Assembly (NCBI GenBank): GCA_900553415.1
Contig: USDH01000043.1
Span: 1-9,307, forward strand
DNA from: an uncultured Collinsella sp.
Lineage (GTDB): Bacteria > Actinomycetota > Coriobacteriia > Coriobacteriales > Coriobacteriaceae
Reading direction: 5' to 3'
Length of the DNA stretch: 9,307 bases
The notes beneath the pieces are model-generated. The model made no database searches. It saw nothing but the letters and a program-made list of their open reading frames with translations, and had not been told where the DNA came from. Below are positions 1 through 6,702 of this stretch, piece by piece. The position numbers and the translations under genes were made by a program. Position 1 is the first letter of the stretch; every line of letters starts with the position of its first letter.

Positions 1-1525
1 CCAGCTTGGTGCCCGGTACCTGCGGCGCCTCTTTAATCAGCGCATTGAGCTCGTTCAAAATGGAAACGGGCTGTCGGTCGACGGCGTCCAGATGAAGCGT
101 CGCCACGCGAAGGGGCGGCTGATATTCAAATGAGCCGAGGAGCACGGGCGACCCCAAGAACCGCTCGATTTCGTCTGCAACCGCGTCGGTCTCTTCGGGA
201 TCAAGCTCGTCAAAGAGCGCCACGAACATCGGTCCGGTCGAGCGGAACAGACGACCCTTGCCGCGCGAGCAATCCATGAGGCAGGCGGCAGTTTCCGCCA
301 AAACGCGATCGCCCGCATCAAAGCCATAACGGGCATTGACCTGGGCGATATCGTCGATTTTAATGGCGATCAAGCCTGCCTTGCGCGCCACGCGACGCAT
401 TTCGCCAATGGCGTTAACCAGGGCGTGAATGTCGCCCAGGCCGGTCACGGAATCTGTCGTATCTGCCAAGCTTCGGTTGATGATAATGCCCACGTACATG
501 TTAGGCTCGGTATCGGTGCCGTCCAAGCGGTAGCCCGTGCAGTCGCAAAGCACGTATTTTCCGGTGGCGTCCATTACGCGATACTGCATGTAGTGGAAGT
601 GCCACGTGCTGTTTATCACCATGTCGAGCTCGGCGCGTACGTTGTCGCGGTCCTCGGGATGAACGCGGGCGAGCCACATGTCGAGTGAGTTAAAAGGGTG
701 CTGGGAGGGCAGGTCAAAATCGCGCACGGCGTTAACCGACCATTGCGATTCTCCCGTATCGAGATTGAGGATAAACGGATAGCGCGTCTCGGAGCTCATG
801 GAGATCGCTTGGAACACCCGGTCGTTGCAGGGAAGCTGATCGACGATTGGGCGTTGCGGCGCGTCATCGTCTTTCGGTTGCTGCACACGATGCATAAGCT
901 TATAGCGATACATCTTGCGATCGGCATCCATCGTCATCTGGCGACGCGTGTCGCCAGCAAGTGGATCGACGCGCGAACAGCCAAAGCTAAAGCTGCCGAT
1001 CATGGGCGCCTTGCCACCTGAGCTTGCCTCGATCAGCCTGGTACGTACCTGCTCCAAGCGCTGCTCGAGTTCAATCTCGTTTGCAGAGAGCGAGATGAGC
1101 ACAAACTCGTCTCCACCGATACGGAACAGCATCTCATCGTGCTCCATGGTTTCGGAGAGCGTGCGGCAGATGCTCAGAATATAGCGATTGCCTTCGGCGT
1201 GGCCAAACCTATCATTGCAATGCTTGAGATGGTCGATGTCAATATAGGCGCAGGTGAAGGGGTCGCCTTTGCGCCAGAGTTGCTCGACGTGACGGTCGAA
1301 TCCGTTGCGGTTGCCCAAGTTGGTGAGCGGGTCGATATAGGCGTTGCGCTCAAGCAGCTGACGCTCTTGTTGCAGGATGGCATGCGTCTTTTGCAGTTGC
1401 TCACCAACGGCGCGTAGCTCAGCAGGCAGTGCGGTAACATCGAGTTCGGCGGTCGAGATGCCATTCGCAAGTCGCTGAAGATAGGCAATAATCGATTGCT
1501 CGCCCAAGCGATATGACTCGTTCAT
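1..1525 (-). CDS. GGDEF-PAS-GGDEF signalling protein (probable diguanylate cyclase), 3' end outside window
   Basis: The frame is open from an ATG at 1525 to the left edge, giving 508 codons and no stop, so the C-terminus is missing. Residues about 60-215 form a GGDEF domain: DPLTNLGNR near 65, the DID metal motif near 95, and an intact RIGGDEF at 135-141. It should condense two GTP into c-di-GMP in the cytosol. The inhibitory RxxD site is absent (E and E at 128 and 131). Residues about 235-350 look like a PAS_3 fold (W..RVHPED), and about 357-500 a second GGDEF domain that has lost its signature (RSTGPMF where RxGGDEF is expected). No membrane segment is visible; residues 30-62 could form a coiled coil. 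The start is fixed by AAGGAGG 9 bases upstream. The same domain order and shared motifs make it a paralogue of the upstream 905-aa gene. Whether an EAL domain follows beyond the edge cannot be seen. Confidence 0.88.
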   Translation of the reverse strand, partial: MNESYRLGEQSIIAYLQRLANGISTAELDVTALPAELRAVGEQLQKTHAILQQERQLLERNAYIDPLTNLGNRNGFDRHVEQLWRKGDPFTCAYIDIDHLKHCNDRFGHAEGNRYILSICRTLSETMEHDEMLFRIGGDEFVLISLSANEIELEQRLEQVRTRLIEASSGGKAPMIGSFSFGCSRVDPLAGDTRRQMTMDADRKMYRYKLMHRVQQPKDDDAPQRPIVDQLPCNDRVFQAISMSSETRYPFILNLDTGESQWSVNAVRDFDLPSQHPFNSLDMWLARVHPEDRDNVRAELDMVINSTWHFHYMQYRVMDATGKYVLCDCTGYRLDGTDTEPNMYVGIIINRSLADTTDSVTGLGDIHALVNAIGEMRRVARKAGLIAIKIDDIAQVNARYGFDAGDRVLAETAACLMDCSRGKGRLFRSTGPMFVALFDELDPEETDAVADEIERFLGSPVLLGSFEYQPPLRVATLHLDAVDRQPVSILNELNALIKEAPQVPGTKL

Positions 1526-1534
1526 GATGAATAA

Positions 1535-1541
1535 CCTCCTT
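1535..1541 (-). promoter_or_regulatory. Strong ribosome binding site for the truncated GGDEF gene
   Basis: AAGGAGG on the minus strand lies 9 bases before the ATG at 1525 and decides that start. A TATGAT hexamer on the minus strand (1561-1566) could be a -10 element, but I find no good -35 partner. The gene may instead be read through from the upstream paralogue. Confidence 0.75.
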
Positions 1542-1563
1542 GGGCGGAACAACGGTTTGTATC

Positions 1564-1594
1564 ATATCCCCAATTCGGTTTGAATTGGGGATAT
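1564..1594. repeat. Perfect 13-bp inverted repeat, 5-base loop
   Basis: The left arm ATATCCCCAATTC (1564-1576) and right arm GAATTGGGGATAT (1582-1594) are exact reverse complements around a GGTTT loop. It sits between the two GGDEF genes, with its left arm partly overlapping a possible TATGAT -10 element on the minus strand. No T-run follows on either strand, so a standard intrinsic terminator is unlikely. It could be an operator, an mRNA stem, or a dispersed palindromic repeat. Confidence 0.8.
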
Positions 1595-1597
1595 AAG

Positions 1598-1622
1598 TTA
1601 GCTAATGGAGACAAATGTCCCC
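1598..1622. repeat. Two further small palindromes (TTAGCTAA and GGGGACA-type hairpin)
   Basis: TTAGCTAA at 1598-1605 is a perfect 8-bp palindrome. At 1607-1622, GGAGACA and TGTCCCC are near-exact inverted arms. Read as minus-strand RNA the single mismatch becomes a G-U pair, so a hairpin of about 6 bp forms in the 3' part of the 905-aa gene's transcript. The GGGGACA...TGTCCCC pattern recalls dispersed REP-like palindromes, but that is only resemblance. Confidence 0.5.
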
Positions 1623-1652
1623 TTCGGCGGTGGCGTTTTGCGCGCGAGCGTA

Positions 1653-4370
1653 TCAGTTGTTATTGCCACCATCGAGCAATGCCTCAAAATCATTCGCCGG
1701 CATGGGGCGGTAGTAGAGGAAGCCCTGAGCGTAGCGGGCGCCCATTTGTCGTAGCATGTTCGCCTGCTCATTTGTCTCGACGCCTTCGACCACGACGGGC
1801 AGATGGAGCGACTGCGCCATTTCGAGCATCGATGAAATGATTTGTGTGCTGCGGCCTTGATCGCGGTCGGTGGGCACAAAGGTGCGGTCGAGCTTGATGA
1901 CGTCGACGTTGACGTTCTTGAGCATCGCGAGCGTGGACTGACCGGTGCCAAAATCGTCCATATAGGTCGAGAAGCCGCGGGTGTGCAGATCTGCGGTCAG
2001 CTTATCCACGGCCTCGGATTCTCCCGTATAAGCCGTCTCGGTGATCTCGATACGCATGAGCTCGGGCGGTAGGTTGTATTGGGCGGCGAGCGCCCCCATA
2101 TGTTCGGCAACGTCGCAGGCAAGGATATCCACGCGCGACACATTAAGCGAGACCGGAACCACGCGAAGACGGTGATCGAGACGCTCGCGAAGCCATATGG
2201 CGACACCCTGCCAAATGTACTTGTCGAGCGTCACTACAAAGCCGCTTTCCTCGAGTGCGGGGATAAACGTTGCGGGCGAAATGAGAGAGCCGTCCTTGTC
2301 AATCCAGCGGGTGAGTGCTTCGGCGCCAATAATCTCGCCGGTTTCCATATCGACCTGGGGCTGAAGATAGTACGTGATGCGACAATTTGACAGCGCGTAC
2401 TGGAATTCGGTCAGCGTGCGGTGGAACGCGACTTCGCGCTCGTACTCCGCGGGGCGGAAAATGGCAATGCGCTCCTTAAAGTCGTTTTTTGCGCGTCGAT
2501 TGGTAAACATGGCCTTTGCCTGCGCATCGATGGTGATTTCCTCATTGGAGTCGATGGGGTAAACGCCCATGGACGGCCAGAAACCTACGCCGTCATCATG
2601 CCTGGCTACTGCCTCACGAACGCGGTTGTAGATTTGATGGACGGTGATGTACTTAAAGGGGATGAGTACACAAAAGTCATCTTGGCCCCAGTACCCTGCG
2701 ACGCCCATATCGGCATTCTCGATGTCCTTGAGGACCGTGCCCACATCGGCGAGTACGCGATCGCCCTCGGCCTGGCCGTGCCATTCATTAAACAGGCGCA
2801 TGTGGCCCATGTCGACCGTGGCGATGCACCAGGTGCCGTTGCGCCTTGCCTCGAGAAATGCGTTGGCGCGCCGCATAAATTCGCTGGGTCGATAGAGGCC
2901 CGTGAGCGAGTCGATACGTTCGGCTATGGCGCTTTTGTGCTCCGCCTCGGGTATGGGGAGGCTGTCGTTGGGAACAAGCCCGCCGGCCGTGCGAAGGCGA
3001 CGGTCGAGTTCGCCTAAAACGGCGGTCGCTTGATGGGTTAAGTGCTCGTAAAAGGCCGGGACGACAAGGCAGACGGGAGTAATGGTGTCGCCTGCGATTC
3101 GAACAGGAGCGAAAACGGCCTCTTTAAGGTGGCGGGTCAGTTGCTCGAATGCCTCGTGGTCTAGGTCGTTGCTGAGCACGACGAACTGGACACTTCGTGA
3201 ACGGTAGACCCGGCTCCTACCGCGGGTGATCGACAGCATGCGGCCAGCGTATTCGGCGAGCATGTTGTCGACGGCCTCGGCCCCGTAGAGCTCGTTGAGC
3301 TTTGTCGTGCCACGAACGCGCACCGCTATAAGCCCTGTCTCGCAACGATCGCGGCGGCAGGCGTCGATGGCGTTGGCCAGCATGCGCTGCGTTCCGAGGC
3401 CTGTGGCGGCGTCGACGGTTTCGGCAAGTGAGTGGTTGACGAGCTCGCCGACATAGAGCGAGGGGACATTTCCGTCGCCGTCGATACGAAACCCGCGAGC
3501 ACGGCAAAGGACGTAGTCGCCGACGGCGTTGCGCACACGATACTGCATGACGCGACGGTGCTTGGTGCCGTTGTAGACTTGGTCGATGTCGTTGATGCAG
3601 GCCTCAAGGTCGTCGGGATGGACGCGCGTTTTCCAGTAATCGCGACAGTTGTCTATGTGCTCCGAGGGAAGGCCAAGATCGCGCAAGGCACCTTGTGACC
3701 AAAGGGTGCGATGTTTGTCCAAGTTCTCGATAAAGAAATAACGGCCCTCGTTGAGCATCGAAAAGGCGTCAAAAATACGATCGCTTATTTCGAAGTCGTC
3801 GGCGTGGACTTGCGTGATATTGCGTCGATCGAGGTGCATGGCATGACGTAGCTTGTAGTCGTACATGCGATGGTCGGCATCGAGCGTCATGCGATTGGAA
3901 GCTTCGCCCAGGGCGGGGTCGGCGTGTGCCACTCCGTAGCTAAACGAGTGGGGCATCTCGGAATCGTTGTTTTTGAGCAGAACCGTTCGGCAGTGTTTCA
4001 GACGTTCGGCGAGGTCGTCCTCGGTTGCAATCGTAGATAGGATGGCAAACTCGTCGCCGCCTATGCGAAACGCCGCTTCGCCCACCTTCATATACAGCTT
4101 AAGATAGAGACTTACCTGCAAGATATAGCGGTTGCCCTCGTCATGCCCAAAGACGTCGTTGCAGTGCTTAAGGCTATCGATGTCGATAAACGCCATGGTC
4201 ACGGGCAGTTCCTGCTCCCAGATTTCCTCTAGGGAATGGGCAAAGCCGCCGCGGTTGCCAAGTCCGGTGAGCTGGTCGGTAAAGGCCGTCCTAATCAGAT
4301 CATCCTGACGCTCGAGAAGGTCACGGACGGTCTTTTCGAGCGTTTCGGTGTAATTGCTGACAGTATCCAT
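1653..4370 (-). CDS. Multi-domain c-di-GMP protein: GGDEF-PAS-GGDEF-GGDEF-EAL
   Basis: A 905-aa soluble signalling protein with no membrane segment and a short possible coiled coil at 5-28. Domain 1 (about 30-180) is a GGDEF with DQLTGLGNR, FIDIDSLKHCND and intact GGDEF at 104-108; the I-site is K..E (95-98), not RxxD. A PAS_3-like domain follows (about 195-312; HPDD at 251-254). Domain 3 (about 318-465) is a GGDEF without the signature (RSRSVQF). Domain 4 (about 484-640) carries GQDDF at 562-566, so probably impaired. The EAL phosphodiesterase (about 645-900) keeps every family catalytic residue I can align: Q670, E684 (EALTRW), N743, E775, D805-D806, K826, E862, E865 and Q882. The protein could therefore both make and hydrolyse c-di-GMP, with the degenerate domains perhaps sensing GTP. 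An in-frame TAG 3 bases upstream excludes an earlier start. The ribosome binding site is poor, unlike that of its downstream paralogue. Confidence 0.93.
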   Translation of the reverse strand: MDTVSNYTETLEKTVRDLLERQDDLIRTAFTDQLTGLGNRGGFAHSLEEIWEQELPVTMAFIDIDSLKHCNDVFGHDEGNRYILQVSLYLKLYMKVGEAAFRIGGDEFAILSTIATEDDLAERLKHCRTVLLKNNDSEMPHSFSYGVAHADPALGEASNRMTLDADHRMYDYKLRHAMHLDRRNITQVHADDFEISDRIFDAFSMLNEGRYFFIENLDKHRTLWSQGALRDLGLPSEHIDNCRDYWKTRVHPDDLEACINDIDQVYNGTKHRRVMQYRVRNAVGDYVLCRARGFRIDGDGNVPSLYVGELVNHSLAETVDAATGLGTQRMLANAIDACRRDRCETGLIAVRVRGTTKLNELYGAEAVDNMLAEYAGRMLSITRGRSRVYRSRSVQFVVLSNDLDHEAFEQLTRHLKEAVFAPVRIAGDTITPVCLVVPAFYEHLTHQATAVLGELDRRLRTAGGLVPNDSLPIPEAEHKSAIAERIDSLTGLYRPSEFMRRANAFLEARRNGTWCIATVDMGHMRLFNEWHGQAEGDRVLADVGTVLKDIENADMGVAGYWGQDDFCVLIPFKYITVHQIYNRVREAVARHDDGVGFWPSMGVYPIDSNEEITIDAQAKAMFTNRRAKNDFKERIAIFRPAEYEREVAFHRTLTEFQYALSNCRITYYLQPQVDMETGEIIGAEALTRWIDKDGSLISPATFIPALEESGFVVTLDKYIWQGVAIWLRERLDHRLRVVPVSLNVSRVDILACDVAEHMGALAAQYNLPPELMRIEITETAYTGESEAVDKLTADLHTRGFSTYMDDFGTGQSTLAMLKNVNVDVIKLDRTFVPTDRDQGRSTQIISSMLEMAQSLHLPVVVEGVETNEQANMLRQMGARYAQGFLYYRPMPANDFEALLDGGNNN

Positions 4371-4424
4371 GTTCTAAGCGGCTTTCTGAGGTCGGGGCGG
4401 ATTGCGTCGGGCGAGCTCGTTGTG

Positions 4425-4456
4425 TACATGCATCGTTGCTCAGCGCTTTGCATGTA
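4425..4456. repeat. 8-bp inverted repeat in leader of the GGDEF-EAL gene
   Basis: TACATGCA (4425-4432) and TGCATGTA (4449-4456) are perfect inverted arms separated by 16 bases. Their centres are 24 bp apart, slightly over two helical turns. It lies 55-86 bp upstream of the ATG at 4370. It may be a two-site operator or a leader RNA hairpin. Confidence 0.5.
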
Positions 4457-4547
4457 TCCAGGCCCCCGCCTTGCTGCGTTGTTGAGTTACTTTGCCGGCT
4501 AATGTTCGCTGTTGATAACAGCTGAGTAGTATAGACAACAGTGCACA

Positions 4548-4553
4548 ATTATA
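4548..4553 (-). promoter_or_regulatory. Candidate -10 box for the GGDEF-EAL gene
   Basis: TATAAT on the minus strand, in the most A/T-rich part of the intergenic region. The hexamer 17 bp upstream (CGCCCA) is not a recognisable -35, so the call rests on the -10 alone. Confidence 0.3.
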
Positions 4554-4644
4554 TATAGGCGCACATGCTGTGGGCGGCTATTATTCGACAAGCGGTAGCG
4601 CGACGATGCGATGTTCGATAAAAATGCGACTGGGACGATATATG

Positions 4645-4673
4645 TTGACGGGTATACTTGTCCCGTTTTAAAA
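4645..4673 (+). promoter_or_regulatory. Candidate promoter with overlapping inverted repeat, upstream of patatin gene
   Basis: TTGACG at 4645-4650 resembles a -35 box; TTAAAA at 4668-4673, 17 bp later, is a weak -10. A better-looking TATACT at 4653-4658 would need a different -35. The arms ACGGG (4648-4652) and CCCGT (4662-4666) form a 5-bp inverted repeat with a 9-base spacer inside this promoter, which could be an operator. The transcription start would fall just before the ribosome binding site at 4683-4687. Confidence 0.35.
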
Positions 4674-4694
4674 CGCAGGAACGGAGATGGTCGC

Positions 4695-5564
4695 ATGGCA
4701 CAGCCAAATATGACGCGCACGGTGGGGCTGGCGCTCGAGGGAGGCGGCTACCGCGGTATATATACGGCGGGCGTGCTCGACGTTTGGATGGAGCGCGGTT
4801 TGACCTGCGACCATATGGTGGGTGTCTCGGCGGGCGCGGCGTTTGGCTACAACTTTAAATCGCGCCAGATCGGCCGCGCCATTCGCTATAACAAGGCCTA
4901 TTGCGCCGACAAGCGCTATGCGAGCGTGACCAGCTGGCTGCGAACCGGCGATATGTTCAACGCCGACTTTGCCTATCACGAGGTGCCTATCGAGCGCGAT
5001 CCCATCGACCTGGAAGCATATCGCGCCTGCCCCATGCGATTTACGTGCGTGTGTACCGATATCGAGACGGGCAAGGCCGTCTATCACGACCTGCCCTATG
5101 GCGATGAGCGCGATATCGAGTGGATCCGGGCGTCGTCTGCCATTCCTGTGGCGACGCGTCCCGTTGCTATTGACGGGCATAAGTATCTGGATGGTGGCGT
5201 GGCTGATTCTATTCCCAGCGCATGGCTGTTTGCGCAGGGGTATGACCGCAATATCGTGGTACTCACGCAGCCGGCGGGCTTTGTGAAGCAGCCCAACAGC
5301 GTGATGCCCATGCTGCGGCGCGTGTTCCGTCACTATCCGGAGTTTGTTGCAGCGCTTGAGCATCGGCATGAGGTCTACAATGCCACGCTCGATGACCTGG
5401 CACGTCGAGAGGCTGCCGGGGAAATCTTTGTGGTGCGGCCGAGCGAATCGGTGAAGGTGCCGTCGCTGTGCCGCGAACCGGATGAGCTCGAGCGCATCTA
5501 CCAGGTCGGCCGCCACGATGCAGAGGCGACTTTGCCGGCGTTGGAAGCGTATCTGGCGGGGTAA
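4695..5564 (+). CDS. Patatin-like phospholipase/esterase (YjjU/RssA type)
   Basis: A 289-aa patatin-fold serine hydrolase. It has the oxyanion-hole loop GGGYRG at 16-21, the nucleophile elbow GVSAG with Ser45 at 43-47, and the catalytic Asp166 in DGG (166-168), so the Ser-Asp dyad is complete. The family cleaves acyl esters of lipids, usually at or near the inner membrane face; no signal peptide or membrane segment is seen. The C-terminal part (about 215-285: VVRPSES, then ERIYQVGRHDA) resembles the tail typical of YjjU-like members. The frame is open back to 4611, but the ATG at 4695 is chosen because GGAGA (4683-4687) sits 7 bases before it and the patatin core begins at once; the added 28 residues would also cover the candidate promoter. 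It is a single gene, divergent from the c-di-GMP genes and convergent with the thiamine operon. Its substrate is not predictable. Confidence 0.93.
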   Translation: MAQPNMTRTVGLALEGGGYRGIYTAGVLDVWMERGLTCDHMVGVSAGAAFGYNFKSRQIGRAIRYNKAYCADKRYASVTSWLRTGDMFNADFAYHEVPIERDPIDLEAYRACPMRFTCVCTDIETGKAVYHDLPYGDERDIEWIRASSAIPVATRPVAIDGHKYLDGGVADSIPSAWLFAQGYDRNIVVLTQPAGFVKQPNSVMPMLRRVFRHYPEFVAALEHRHEVYNATLDDLARREAAGEIFVVRPSESVKVPSLCREPDELERIYQVGRHDAEATLPALEAYLAG

Positions 5565-5575
5565 GGGTCGCATAC

Positions 5576-5621
5576 GGAAAGCGCATCCCGGAATGGAGGC
5601 CCAAACTGGGATGCGCTTTCC
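5576..5621. terminator. 14-bp perfect inverted repeat between convergent genes (possible bidirectional terminator)
   Basis: GGAAAGCGCATCCC (5576-5589) and GGGATGCGCTTTCC (5608-5621) are exact inverted arms around an 18-base loop that itself holds TGG...CCA. It lies 12 bp after the patatin stop and 44 bp beyond the thiE stop, where a shared terminator would be expected. No T-run follows on either strand, so it may instead be a dispersed intergenic palindrome that also blocks read-through. The structure is certain; the function is inferred. Confidence 0.5.
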
Positions 5622-5665
5622 ATTGCTGAAGATATGAGGCTGCGAATCAGCTGCTCGGCCTAGAC

Positions 5666-6361
5666 TTACGCCTGCTGCCAGGTGTCGACGAGCTCCTTGG
5701 CCGCGGCGTAGGGGTCATCGGCGCTGCAGACAGCGCTCACCACAAAGAAGCCATCGACGCCGGTTGCCTTGAGCTGCGGCAGGTCGGCCGTCTTGACGCC
5801 GCCGCCCACCACGATGGGCACGGGGCTTGCCGCGTGGAGTGCGGCAAGGTCCTCAAAGCTCTTGGTGATGATAGAGCCGTCGGCCGCGCGTCCGCAGTCG
5901 CGCTTGGTCTCGGTCTCGTGGAGCGGGCCTACGCCCAGGTAGTCGACCAAACTCATGTCGGCGGTCTTGACGTACTCGAGCATCTCCTCGCAACGGGCCG
6001 AAAGGCCCACGATGGCATCGGGGCCCAAAAGTTTGCGGCAGACCTCGACGGGAATATCGCTCTGGCCCACGTGCACGCCGTCGACAGCAATGCCCTGCTC
6101 GCGCGCGGCGAGTACGCAGTCCAGGCGGTCGTCGATCAGCAAAGCGACCTGACCGGTCTTGCCAGCCTGTGCGATTGCCTGCGCGGCGTCGCCGGTCAGC
6201 GCGATGATCTCGCGGGCGCTTGCCACCTTGGAGCGCACCTGGATGCAGGTAAAGCCGGCATCGAGTGCCTGGGCCACCACATCGCCCACGGGGCGCCCGA
6301 GCGTGTTTTCGGGGCCGAGTACCAGATAGGCCGAGATATCAAGGTTGTCGCGGATGCTCAT
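5666..6361 (-). CDS. thiE: Thiamine-phosphate synthase
   Basis: A 231-aa TIM-barrel enzyme that joins HMP-pyrimidine diphosphate to thiazole phosphate, giving thiamine phosphate and pyrophosphate in the cytosol. Family motifs run in order: VRSK at 42-45 (usually R-D/E-K), LIDDR at 75-79 (usually INDR), GVHVGQSD at 95-102 with metal ligand Asp102, GLS at 119-121, YLGVGP at 141-146, TETK at 150-153 for phosphate binding, and VVGGGV at 184-189. Metal ligands Asp78 and Asp102, Arg43, Lys45, Ser121 and Lys153 are kept. Ser44 and Asp77 differ from the usual residues. The ATG at 6361 overlaps the preceding gene's TGA as ATGA, with AGGAGG 7-8 bases upstream inside that gene, so translation is probably coupled. 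It is the last gene of the TPP-regulated operon. Confidence 0.95.
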   Translation of the reverse strand: MSIRDNLDISAYLVLGPENTLGRPVGDVVAQALDAGFTCIQVRSKVASAREIIALTGDAAQAIAQAGKTGQVALLIDDRLDCVLAAREQGIAVDGVHVGQSDIPVEVCRKLLGPDAIVGLSARCEEMLEYVKTADMSLVDYLGVGPLHETETKRDCGRAADGSIITKSFEDLAALHAASPVPIVVGGGVKTADLPQLKATGVDGFFVVSAVCSADDPYAAAKELVDTWQQA

Positions 6362-6699
6362 CGTGCTTCCTCCTGCTTTTTGATCTGTGCTTCCATGCGC
6401 TTGAGTTTGCCGGTCATGGTGTCGGTAAATCCGGGTCGAATATCGGCTTTGAGCACGACTTCGGTGCGGATGCCCTTGCTCGCCAACACAAAGGTTGCGT
6501 CGCGCACGACCTGCATGACCTCGTCCCAGTCGCCCTCGATCTCGGTGAACATTGAGGTGGTGCGGTTGGGAAGGCCGCTCTCGCGAATGACACGCACGAC
6601 CTCGGCGACCTCGGCGGACAGCTCATCGCCGGTGCCGCACGGGGCGATGGCCACGGCGACGAGTGTGTTCATTCCGGCAGCAGTTGCGGGCTCGGACAT
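6358..6699 (-). CDS. MTH1187-family thiamine-binding protein (former DUF77)
   Basis: A 113-aa protein with the ferredoxin-like fold expected of the thiamine-binding family that includes MTH1187 and YqgV. Recognisable pieces are VAVAIAPCGTG at 14-24, the VVRVIRESGLPNRTTSMFTEIEG core split across about 34-56, and WDEVMQVVRDA at 58-68. The C-terminus (95-113) is a charged helix. These proteins are not known as enzymes; they bind thiamine or its pyrimidine moiety. Its place between thiM and thiE supports a role as carrier, buffer or sensor for an intermediate, which is inference. The ATG at 6699 is 3 bases after the thiM stop, with GGAGG inside the thiM 3' end 8 bases before it. A later ATG (residue 10) at the start of the conserved core has no comparable site. 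Its TGA overlaps the thiE ATG. Confidence 0.88.
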   Translation of the reverse strand: MSEPATAAGMNTLVAVAIAPCGTGDELSAEVAEVVRVIRESGLPNRTTSMFTEIEGDWDEVMQVVRDATFVLASKGIRTEVVLKADIRPGFTDTMTGKLKRMEAQIKKQEEAR

Positions 6700-6702
6700 G
6701 GC

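Larger units (their letters stand above)
4371..4694. other. Divergent intergenic region, about 324 bp, no gene
   Basis: This stretch separates the minus-strand GGDEF-EAL gene from the plus-strand patatin gene. Short open frames in it lack ribosome binding sites and family motifs. On the minus strand a perfect TATAAT lies at 4548-4553, without a clear -35, and could serve the GGDEF-EAL gene with a leader of about 170 bases. On the plus strand TTGACG (4645-4650) and TATACT (4653-4658) are promoter-like. Two inverted repeats are listed separately. I looked for a c-di-GMP riboswitch in the leader and did not find a convincing one. Confidence 0.6.

Noticed and set aside
4371..4500. Possible c-di-GMP (GEMM) riboswitch in the leader of the GGDEF-EAL gene: GGCAAAG, ACGCAGCAAGG and GGGGCCT fragments on the minus strand.
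   Set aside because: No hairpin lies between the first two fragments and the conserved ACGCAAAGCC block and tetraloop receptor are missing.
4611..4694. N-terminal extension of the patatin protein by 28 residues.
   Set aside because: It covers the candidate promoter and has no ribosome binding site, whereas GGAGA precedes ATG 4695.
4668..5573. 301-codon minus-strand frame opposite the patatin gene.
   Set aside because: It mirrors the codon pattern of the patatin gene, whose catalytic motifs are intact; composition rich in Arg/His and no recognisable domain.
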